This document shows, piece after piece, positions 1 through 5,612 of a stretch of DNA of 7,622 nucleotides. The notes below the pieces were generated by a model. That model ran no database searches and had not been told where the DNA came from. It was given only the letters and a program-made list of their open reading frames with translations. The DNA is from Nitriliruptorales bacterium (lineage in GTDB: Bacteria; Actinomycetota; Nitriliruptoria; Euzebyales; Egibacteraceae), in assembly GCA_007119305.1 (NCBI GenBank), contig SKPY01000447.1:1-7622 (forward strand), written 5' to 3'. The translations under genes and the position numbers were made by a program. How positions within the stretch are numbered: the stretch's first letter is position 1; each line of letters opens with the position of its first letter.

Positions 1-54
1 CGACGCTCGACCGAGGCACCAACGGGCTACCGCGAACAGCACCAGCCACTGTGC

Positions 55-71
55 GCGGCGACCCACGCCGC
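55..71 (-). terminator. Short hairpin after the NERD gene (weak terminator candidate)
   Basis: A 6-bp stem (GCGGCG at 55-60, CGCCGC at 66-71) encloses a 5-nt loop and starts 5 bases beyond the stop codon of the minus-strand NERD gene. There is no T-run on either side, so this is only a terminator-like hairpin. The remaining bases 1-54 show no recognisable gene or signal. Confidence 0.25.
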
Positions 72-76
72 CGTTG

Positions 77-1069
77 TCAAGGGTTGTCCGGACCCAACCG
101 GGCCCCTGACGCTGTGTCGTCTTCAGCAGCGGCGTTCGCGTCCCAGCCACGCAGCGCAGCCTCCACCACGCCTGCGTCCATGTCGTCATCGACGTGCACC
201 GCGCCGGTGGTGTTGTCACGCCAGCCCAGACGCTGCCCGGTGGCCTCGTCGTTGACGTAGAGCCGGTCCTGGCCGTACCGGCGCCAGCGGTTGACGGTGA
301 CACCCGGGATGGCCGCGTCAAGGGGGGTCGCCGATGGCATCTGGACGTCTGGCTGCACGGACTCGGCGGACGTCGGTCGCGTCGGCGGCACGACGTCGAG
401 GACCGCGGCGACCTGCGTCGGGTCCCACGTCGCGGGCTGCCGCGCCGTGCGGGCCAGCTGGGTCACCGCGTCCGCGGCGAGCCGGCGCGGCTGCTGCGTC
501 AGCCACCGGTCGAGGTCTCGGCGCATGACCACCGCGACGTCGTCGGGCTGCGCCTTGATCCGCACGTTCCTCCGGTCCACCCCGGTGACCACGAGCACCG
601 GTGTTACCGCCACGCCCTCGCCGGCCGCGGCGCTGAGCCGTGCGGCGACACGCTCCGCCTCGCGCACCGCCTTCGGGTAGTAGTCGCGGCTGTAGCCGTT
701 CACACGGAACCGGCGCGCGCTGACCACGACCTTCGCGTCGAAGTCGAGGTTCTTGGTGTTCACGCAGAACACCCCCGCCGGGCCGATCGCGACATGATCC
801 GCATCCGCCTTCGGTCCGACACGCACCCCGTGCAGCACCGTCCACTCCGCACCGAGCTTGGCGAGCTCCCGGCCCACGCGCTCCTCACCCCACGCGCCGG
901 CGAGCTTGGGGTCACGCAGCTCACGGAACGTGACACGGTCGAACAGGCGGCGGATGCGGCCGCGGTCGTCGCCGGCCCACTCCTTGAGGTTCTGCCCCGG
1001 TTTGCGGACCGCCTCGTCACCCGGCAGGCGGAGCGCCCAGGGCTCGTGCGGCGCTGTCCCGTGGCTCAT
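77..1069 (-). CDS. NERD (nuclease-related) domain protein
   Basis: This 330-residue protein carries an N-terminal NERD domain, a family related to the restriction-endonuclease fold and thought to act on DNA. The domain spans roughly residues 57-165: a GEERVGRELAKL helix (61-72), the strand-turn ADADHVAIGPAGVF (88-101) with D91-H92, then VNTKN (103-107). The usual E-x-K catalytic pair reads N104-T-K106; as I recall, Asn here is frequent in actinobacterial members, so activity is uncertain. A Pro-rich linker (about 226-255) leads to a C-terminal segment (260-310, RWRRYGQDRLYVND, GWRDNTTGAVHVDD) that resembles the tail often seen on actinobacterial NERD proteins. There is no signal peptide or membrane segment, so it is probably cytoplasmic. 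The ATG at 1069 was preferred to one 13 codons upstream because AGGGGG lies 5 bases before it. It is divergent from the lipoprotein gene. The substrate is unknown; the family assignment is firm. Confidence 0.85.
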   Translation of the reverse strand: MSHGTAPHEPWALRLPGDEAVRKPGQNLKEWAGDDRGRIRRLFDRVTFRELRDPKLAGAWGEERVGRELAKLGAEWTVLHGVRVGPKADADHVAIGPAGVFCVNTKNLDFDAKVVVSARRFRVNGYSRDYYPKAVREAERVAARLSAAAGEGVAVTPVLVVTGVDRRNVRIKAQPDDVAVVMRRDLDRWLTQQPRRLAADAVTQLARTARQPATWDPTQVAAVLDVVPPTRPTSAESVQPDVQMPSATPLDAAIPGVTVNRWRRYGQDRLYVNDEATGQRLGWRDNTTGAVHVDDDMDAGVVEAALRGWDANAAAEDDTASGARLGPDNP

Positions 1070-1071
1070 CG

Positions 1072-2163
1072 GTGCCCCCTGTCTCCGGCTCGGAGGATGT
1101 CGGCACACGGGCCCCCGACCTGAAGCTGCTGCCGCATGGTGGTCGGCCCAGGGTCGCCATGCTGGTGCTCGTGCTGGCCGCCTGCGACGAGCGAGTCGCT
1201 CTGGAGCCCGGTCCGGGCGGCATCGCCCCCGCCGGGCAGACCCCAGCCGAGGAGGCGTCCCAGACCGCGGAGGCTCCCCATCCGGATGCCGCCTGGTTCT
1301 CGGTGCTCGGAGTCACCGAGGCCACGGGCAACCTCGGCATCGACCTCGTCGAGTCGCAGGAGGAGCTCAGCGCCTTCTGGGACGCCTACGGCTTCGACCA
1401 ACCTGCCCCAGGGCTGGCCTTGGACGAGCACGTCGTCGCCTTCGTCCGCCGCGGCGACAACGCCTGCCCCGACGAGGCCGTCGAGGTGCGCCTCGTCGAC
1501 GCGACGCTCGAGCACACGCTGCTGGCGCCGCCCGGCGGGTGCACCGACCCCTACATCGTCTGGGCGTACACCATCGCTTACCATCGCGGCGGCCTCGGCG
1601 CAGAGGTCACCGTGCGCAGCGCCGAGGACGACGGGCCGGACGGCGAGCTCGTCGCGACCTTCGTCCTGTCCCCCTACGACGGCCCGCGGGCACCCGCGCC
1701 CACCCCACCGCCCCGGCAGCCGACGGCGGATGAGGCCGCCACGTTGTTCGCCGACCACCCGATCCGCCGCTGTGCGGAGCTCGAGGATCCGCGGGAGGAT
1801 GTCTTCGCCCGCCAGCAGCCCCGCGACGGCAGCGGCGAGCCGACCGGCCCGCCGCTCAGCGAGCGCGTCCCCGAGGACGTGCAGTCGACCTACGCCGCCG
1901 AACACCCCGACGAGATCGGGTGGCTCATGGTCGACCAGGCCGCCGGCGAATGGGTCGTCGGCGTCACCGCCGATGTCGACGGTCACCGCGAGCGGCTCGA
2001 GGCGCGCCACCCCGGCGAGCACTTCCGCATCGTCGAGACGCCGCACGCGCAACGCGATCTCGCAGCGGCGCAGGCGGCGGTACGGCCGCTGCACGGCGGT
2101 GAGGACGGTGGTGGACCCCGAGCTCGTGTGCGTCGACCCGGAGTTCAGCGGCCTGCCCGCTGA
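1072..2163 (+). CDS. Probable lipoprotein, unknown function; 3' end apparently frameshifted
   Basis: I do not recognise the family. From the GTG at 1072 the frame encodes 363 residues. A lipobox-like segment RPRVAMLVLVLAAC ends at Cys38 and is followed by a Pro/Glu/Ala linker (about 40-72), suggesting an exported, lipid-anchored protein. A first globular region (73-203) includes C132 and C157, possibly a disulfide pair, and a TDPYIVWAYTI segment. After a Pro-rich spacer (205-218) comes a second region (about 265-340, IGWLMVDQAAGEWVVGVTAD then a helical AQRDLAAAQAAV stretch). The start is uncertain: GTG 1072 lies only 2 bases from the divergent NERD start codon, while ATG 1159 has AGGG upstream but leaves just 8 residues before the Cys, too few for a normal signal. 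Near 2100 third-position G/C bias leaves this frame and continues in the next one to a stop at 2242, so the true C-terminus is probably longer and different. Confidence 0.65.
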   Translation: MPPVSGSEDVGTRAPDLKLLPHGGRPRVAMLVLVLAACDERVALEPGPGGIAPAGQTPAEEASQTAEAPHPDAAWFSVLGVTEATGNLGIDLVESQEELSAFWDAYGFDQPAPGLALDEHVVAFVRRGDNACPDEAVEVRLVDATLEHTLLAPPGGCTDPYIVWAYTIAYHRGGLGAEVTVRSAEDDGPDGELVATFVLSPYDGPRAPAPTPPPRQPTADEAATLFADHPIRRCAELEDPREDVFARQQPRDGSGEPTGPPLSERVPEDVQSTYAAEHPDEIGWLMVDQAAGEWVVGVTADVDGHRERLEARHPGEHFRIVETPHAQRDLAAAQAAVRPLHGGEDGGGPRARVRRPGVQRPAR

Positions 2164-2242
2164 CGGGCAGATCATGAGCAGCGTCGACGACGAGCACGTC
2201 GGTCGGTGGCATGCCAGAGCGACGGGACGTCCGGGCGGGTAG
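2102..2242 (+). other. Out-of-frame continuation of the lipoprotein C-terminus
   Basis: In the +1 frame relative to the lipoprotein, 46 codons run from about 2102 to a TAG at 2240-2242. Forty of these 46 end in G or C, against 9 of 20 for the annotated frame over 2101-2160. The peptide (VVDPELVCVDPEFSGLPADG then IMSSVDDEHVGRWHA) looks like ordinary protein, whereas the annotated tail is low-complexity Gly/Arg/Pro. The simplest reading is one inserted base, or a sequencing error, somewhere between about 2085 and 2110. Natural recoding is possible but no slippery motif is evident. Confidence 0.55.
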
Positions 2243-2296
2243 CAGTCACCACGTGTATGGCGGGGTGCCGCCCTGCTGCACGTGCCTACGTTGCGG

Positions 2297-2325
2297 TTGA
2301 GCGCCACCGGAGACCGTCCTAGCAT
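2297..2325 (+). promoter_or_regulatory. Putative sigma-70-type promoter for the EEP gene
   Basis: TTGAGC (2297-2302) and TAGCAT (2320-2325) are separated by exactly 17 bases. The second box fits the actinobacterial TAnnnT -10 pattern and the first matches TTGACA at four of six positions. Transcription would begin near 2332, giving a leader of about 110 bases before the ATG at 2441. Two CACGTG hexamers (2250-2255 and 2279-2284) lie just upstream. This is a prediction from sequence only. Confidence 0.45.
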
Positions 2326-2429
2326 CATGGGCCTCGTGCGCTGGCCCGATGACGCGAGGTGCGGAGGCGATGTCCCCCCTGTGCATGGCCCGGCAGCCCG
2401 CGGCACTTGAGCCAGTGCGTCCTCCACCG

Positions 2430-2435
2430 AAGGAG
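2430..2435 (+). promoter_or_regulatory. Ribosome binding site of the EEP gene
   Basis: AAGGAG sits 5 bases before the ATG at 2441. It is a near-perfect Shine-Dalgarno and fixes the start of this gene. Confidence 0.75.
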
Positions 2436-2440
2436 CTGCG

Positions 2441-3748
2441 ATGCACACCTCGCCAACCACGCTGCGCCCGCTCCACCGCAACCTGACCGCGCTGCTCGCA
2501 GCGCTCGCGCTGCTGTTCGTCGCCGCCTTGCCGGCGGCGGGCCAGGGCGGTCCGCCGGACCACGCCGGTCCGGGCACGCCCCCCGGGGCTCCCGGAGCGC
2601 CGGAGATCGTCCGCTTCGGCACCTACAACACCGCGTTCTCCGACCCGCACCGTGCCGGTGACGAGAGCCAGTTCCTCACCGATCTCCAAGCCGGCGACCA
2701 CGAGCAGATGCGCGACATCGCGCAGATCATCCAGCGCGAGCGACCCGACGTGCTGCAGGTCGGCGAGTTCGACTACGTCGGCCACATCGACGGCGTCGAC
2801 GAGTACGACGCCGCCGACGCCTTCCGTGCGAAGTACCTCGAGGTGCCCCAGGGCGACCAGGAGGCGATCTACTACGAGTACGCGTTCGTGGCCCCGTCCA
2901 ACACCGGCGTCGACTCGGGCTTCGACCTCGACCGCAGCGGCCAGACCGGCGCCCCAACCGACGCCTGGGGCTTCGGGCACTACGAAGGGCAGTACGGCAT
3001 GCTCGTGCTGTCGAAGTACCCGATCGTCGAGGAGCGGATCCGCACCTTCCAGCTCTTCCGCTGGGCGGACATGCCCGGCGCGCTGCTGCCGAGCGACCCG
3101 GACACCCCCGAGGAGGGGGACTGGTACTCCGGCGAGATCCTCGAGCAGTTCCGGCTGTCGTCCAAGTCGCACTGGGACGTGCCCGTGCAGATCGGCAATC
3201 ACGTCATCCACACCCTGAACGCGCACCCGACGCCGCCGGCGTTCGACGGGCCTGAGCAGCGCAACGTGCTGCGCAACCACGACGAGATCCGCCTGTGGGC
3301 CGACTACGTGCACCCGGCCCGCGGCGGCTACCTCTACGACGACGAGGGTCAGACCGGCGGCCTGCGCCCCGGTGCCTCCTTCGTGATCCTCGGCGACTAC
3401 AACGCCGACCCGTGCGTCGGCAACTCGGTGCCGGGCGCAATCGAGCAGCTCCTCGACCACCCGAGGGTCAACGACCGCAACACGCCGGCCAGCGAAGGCG
3501 CGGTCGAGCGCCACGCCGAGGCGGCCGACCCACCGCTGGAACGCTGCCCGCCCCAGCCTGAGCACCACACCGCCGACTTCGGCTGGACCGCCCGGGTCGA
3601 CTACGCCCTGCCGAGCAACAACCTGCAGATCGTCGACTCCCGCGTGTTCTGGCCCACCAGCGACGATCCGTGGGCCGAGATCGCCGCGTCCTCGGACCAC
3701 CACCTCGTCTGGGTCGACGTGCGTGTTCCCACCCGGGGCGCGCGCTAG
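2441..3748 (+). CDS. Secreted endonuclease/exonuclease/phosphatase-family protein
   Basis: This 435-residue protein is a metal-dependent phosphoesterase of the EEP superfamily (DNase I / inositol phosphatase / sphingomyelinase fold). Residues 1 to about 34 form a signal peptide: basic start, a hydrophobic core LTALLAALALLFVAALPAA, then a Gly/Pro-rich linker, so the enzyme should be exported. Visible active-site positions, in family order, are N63 (FGTYNTAF), the metal ligand E109 (VLQVGEF), H262 (LNAHPTPP), D319 and N321 (LGDYNAD), D387 (ARVDY) and the terminal S418-D419-H420 (SSDHH). A KYPIV strand (192-196) is also typical. All key residues are present, so it is probably active; the substrate (nucleic acid, phospholipid head group or sugar phosphate) cannot be read from sequence. 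C325 and C369 could form a disulfide. The start is fixed by AAGGAG and the gene seems monocistronic, with its own promoter and a hairpin after the stop. Confidence 0.9.
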   Translation: MHTSPTTLRPLHRNLTALLAALALLFVAALPAAGQGGPPDHAGPGTPPGAPGAPEIVRFGTYNTAFSDPHRAGDESQFLTDLQAGDHEQMRDIAQIIQRERPDVLQVGEFDYVGHIDGVDEYDAADAFRAKYLEVPQGDQEAIYYEYAFVAPSNTGVDSGFDLDRSGQTGAPTDAWGFGHYEGQYGMLVLSKYPIVEERIRTFQLFRWADMPGALLPSDPDTPEEGDWYSGEILEQFRLSSKSHWDVPVQIGNHVIHTLNAHPTPPAFDGPEQRNVLRNHDEIRLWADYVHPARGGYLYDDEGQTGGLRPGASFVILGDYNADPCVGNSVPGAIEQLLDHPRVNDRNTPASEGAVERHAEAADPPLERCPPQPEHHTADFGWTARVDYALPSNNLQIVDSRVFWPTSDDPWAEIAASSDHHLVWVDVRVPTRGAR

Positions 3749-3764
3749 CGCACCGGTTCGCTGC

Positions 3765-3804
3765 CGGTGCGGGCGGGCGCCGTCTGCGCCGCCCGCCCGC
3801 ACCG
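3765..3804. terminator. Strong GC-rich hairpin between convergent genes (bidirectional terminator candidate)
   Basis: A perfect 15-bp stem (3765-3779 with 3790-3804) encloses a 10-base loop. It begins 17 bases after the EEP stop and lies about 65 bases beyond the hemerythrin gene's stop, so it could terminate both. There is no T-run, which is common for GC-rich actinobacterial terminators. A smaller stem, CACCGG 3751-3756 with CCGGTG 3764-3769, shares its 3' arm with the large stem's 5' arm, so the two are mutually exclusive. Confidence 0.65.
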
Positions 3805-3869
3805 CAACGGGCCAGTCTCGTGGCGGAGCGCCATCACGCCCGAATGCATCCGTCAGCGCAACCTCAGGT

Positions 3870-4448
3870 TCAGCCGCGGGCCCTGAACTGCTCGATGGCG
3901 TCCCGTACCCGGTCGAGCACGGCGGCCGGCCCGCCGGCCACGAACTGGGCGAGCGCCCCGCTCGGGACGCGTGGATGCGGGCGAGTCGGGGCGACCCTGT
4001 CGCCCACCTCGAGGGCGGCGCCCATCTCCTTCAGCACCTGAGCATCGACGTGTTGGCGCAGCGCGGGAAAGACGTGCTCTTCCTCCTCGCGTGCGTGGCG
4101 CAGCACCTCCTCGCCGAATGCCCTGAGCTTCGTGTCGAAGCCCGCGTCGGCCGGTGACATGCGGTCGAGCGCTGCCAGCATGTGCTTGAGCTCATCCTCC
4201 TCGGCGATGCGTCGGTCGGCCAGCTCGTCGCCACCAGGCACGCTGGCCCGGACCTCGGGCCAGACGACGATCTCTTCGATCGCCTCATGGACGGACAGCT
4301 CGGCAACGATCTCCCGGAACAGGTGCCGCTTGGCGTCCACGTCGTCGCCGAGGCGTTCGTAGCGCGCGAACATCTCCTCGAACATGCGGTGCTCGCGGAG
4401 GAGGAACTCCACGGCATCCGGCAGGTCGGTGCGGTCGTCAGTGGCCAT
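3870..4448 (-). CDS. Hemerythrin HHE cation-binding domain protein
   Basis: This 192-residue cytoplasmic protein has the four-helix hemerythrin fold that holds a non-heme di-iron centre; relatives bind oxygen or sense or buffer oxidative or nitrosative stress. Candidate ligands are in the expected order: H20 (LLREHRMF), H54 and E58 (SVHEAIEE), H89 (DELKHML), H118, E122 and H125 (LRHAREEEEHVFP). The HHE region ends around residue 135 and a helical tail of about 55 residues follows (AALEVGDRVAP to AIEQFRARG), as in many actinobacterial members. The start at 4448 is supported by GAGAGG 9 bases upstream. It reads in the same direction as the upstream membrane-protein gene with a 103-base gap in which I see no clear promoter, so co-transcription is possible but not shown. 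It converges on the EEP gene. The actual ligand and role are unknown; family membership is secure. Confidence 0.9.
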   Translation of the reverse strand: MATDDRTDLPDAVEFLLREHRMFEEMFARYERLGDDVDAKRHLFREIVAELSVHEAIEEIVVWPEVRASVPGGDELADRRIAEEDELKHMLAALDRMSPADAGFDTKLRAFGEEVLRHAREEEEHVFPALRQHVDAQVLKEMGAALEVGDRVAPTRPHPRVPSGALAQFVAGGPAAVLDRVRDAIEQFRARG

Positions 4449-4551
4449 GGGCAGTCGCCTCTCGGGTCGAGGGTGAACGGGCTGGCGGCGGGCTCCGCGG
4501 GTGTCGGGAGGTTGCGCAGTGCTGCGGTGCGTGCGGCGTTCGCGTGCCCGT

Positions 4552-5325
4552 TCAATCGTAGCCCGGGCGGGCAGTGCACTCGTCCGGCACGTTGCCCGAG
4601 CGCAGTTCGATGATGAGCCCGTCGCTCGGGACGAAGTAGGTGCCTCGACTCCTCACGTCGAACAGGACCAGACGCCCGTCGCGCTTGCCGAGGAACAAGA
4701 AGCACTCGTCGACGACGTCGAGCGTGCCCACACGCTGCTCTGCGTCGTCGACCGACAACTCGATCGGCAAGGCCTGGAAGTCGAGCAAGGGCAACGACAG
4801 GCCCCGTCCTTCGAGGGCTACGGCGCTGACGCCCTGCCCCTCGTTGAGGACCTCGGTTGCGGTGTTCCTCGCTGTGACCAGCAGCACGCCCAGGATGACT
4901 GCCGAGGACAGCACGACCGAGGCGACGAGGTAGCGCCACCAGTGCTCTCGCACGCTGCCTCGCGCGAAGCTCTGAATGCTCCCCGCCCGGCCTCTGACCT
5001 GCTCCGCTATCTGCGCACGGTCCCTGCGTGGATGCAGCACGGGCCGCAGCGCCCCGATGTCCTTGAAGAAGCCGAGGTAGAGGAACATCAACCCCAGGTA
5101 CACCGCCCCGATCACCGAGGCGACGATGATCACGACCGCCGGGCCGATGAGCGCCTGGGACACCAATCGTGTCTGATCGAAGCCGACGTCCTCCGGGCGG
5201 ATGTTGAACACGCCGTAGAACTGCATGTAGATGAGCCACAGGATGCCGTACGTCACTCCGGCGAGAACGCCGAGCACTGCGAGGAACCGCTTGGGGACGC
5301 TCGGCAGCCAGCTGTCGTTGGGCAT
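4552..5325 (-). CDS. Three-helix membrane protein of unknown function
   Basis: I do not recognise a named family. The 257-residue protein has hydrophobic segments at about 14-36, 58-86 and 131-151. Between the first two is a short polar loop YGVFNIRPEDVGFDQTRL (37-54) that reads like a conserved signature; I have an impression of similar loops in uncharacterised actinobacterial membrane proteins. Between the second and third is a basic stretch (VLHPRRDRAQIAEQVRGRA, 96-114), probably cytoplasmic by the positive-inside rule. The C-terminal 105 residues form a soluble, beta-rich domain (FLFLGKRDGRLVLFDVRSRG, 209-228) with C208 and C250, which would then lie outside the membrane. Its ATG lies 6 bases beyond the stop of a small upstream ORF, and GGGGTGA, overlapping that stop, is the only visible ribosome binding site, suggesting translational coupling. 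Confidence 0.7.
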   Translation of the reverse strand: MPNDSWLPSVPKRFLAVLGVLAGVTYGILWLIYMQFYGVFNIRPEDVGFDQTRLVSQALIGPAVVIIVASVIGAVYLGLMFLYLGFFKDIGALRPVLHPRRDRAQIAEQVRGRAGSIQSFARGSVREHWWRYLVASVVLSSAVILGVLLVTARNTATEVLNEGQGVSAVALEGRGLSLPLLDFQALPIELSVDDAEQRVGTLDVVDECFLFLGKRDGRLVLFDVRSRGTYFVPSDGLIIELRSGNVPDECTARPGYD

Positions 5326-5331
5326 TGCTCG

Positions 5332-5391
5332 TCACCCCGCCAGCGCCCGTTCCTTCAGTGATCGCGCGCGCGGCTTTCGATCCTGACCCAT
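5332..5391 (-). CDS. Possible 19-residue basic leader ORF upstream of the membrane-protein gene
   Basis: An ATG at 5391 opens 19 codons (MGQDRKPRARSLKERALAG) ending in TGA at 5332-5334, 6 bases before the start codon of the membrane-protein gene. GGGAGG (5398-5403 on the minus strand) lies 6 bases upstream of this ATG and is among the best Shine-Dalgarno sequences in the window. A second ATG at 5397 abuts the Shine-Dalgarno and is too close to be used. The peptide is strongly basic with no hydrophobic stretch. It could be a translation-coupling leader, a true small protein, or a coincidence; the peptide itself is not one I recognise. Confidence 0.4.
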   Translation of the reverse strand: MGQDRKPRARSLKERALAG

Positions 5392-5599
5392 GCCCATCCT
5401 CCCGCGATGAGCACCCAACGGCTGCCTGCCAGGCAATCTAGCGCACAGGATCACGCTCCGGTGGCGGTGGCGCTGCGGAGCGCGGCGACAGCCGGTGGCT
5501 GTTCGGGGCGCGAAACCGGCCCGCTGCCGGTGACGCACAGGGATGGCCCCGTCCACGGTCGTTCCGCCGTAGGATCCCGCCACATCCGACCCGCACCCC
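5392..5599. other. Divergent intergenic region with short dyads
   Basis: No larger gene is visible here. It holds three short inverted repeats: TGCCTG-C-CAGGCA (5423-5435), ACAGCC-GGT-GGCTGT (5488-5502) and ACCGGC-CCGCT-GCCGGT (5515-5531). The first touches AATCTA (5435-5440), which on the minus strand reads TAGATT, a -10-like box for the membrane-protein side. On the plus strand TAGGAT (5570-5575) is a -10-like box for the CWB2 gene. No matching -35 element is evident for either, and the operator roles of the dyads are speculative. Confidence 0.3.
5570..5575 (+). promoter_or_regulatory. -10-like box upstream of the CWB2 gene
   Basis: TAGGAT fits the TAnnnT pattern and would place a transcription start near 5582, about 31 bases before the ATG. 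I see no good -35 hexamer 16-18 bases upstream, so this is weak. Confidence 0.3.
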
Positions 5600-5605
5600 G
5601 GAGGG
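5600..5605 (+). promoter_or_regulatory. Ribosome binding site of the CWB2 gene
   Basis: GGAGGG lies 7 bases before the ATG at 5613 and supports that start codon. Confidence 0.7.
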
Positions 5606-5612
5606 ACCTGCC

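Noticed and set aside
1066..2622. Long minus-strand open frame opposite the lipoprotein gene
   Set aside because: It is antisense to a frame with better codon bias, is Val/Arg/Gly/Ala-rich, has no recognisable motif and spans intergenic DNA.
2246..3802. 518-codon minus-strand open frame opposite the EEP gene
   Set aside because: The plus strand encodes a complete EEP enzyme with all motifs; the antisense frame is a typical high-GC shadow and crosses the hairpin and promoter regions.
4031..5335. Minus-strand open frame overlapping both the hemerythrin and membrane-protein genes
   Set aside because: It is out of frame with two genes that have clear domain or membrane signatures, and its peptide is Arg/Ser-rich shadow sequence.
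4501..5361. Plus-strand open frame of 286 codons opposite the membrane-protein gene
   Set aside because: Its peptide is His/Asp/Gln/Arg-rich with no motif, while the minus strand has three clear hydrophobic helices and a start following a small ORF.
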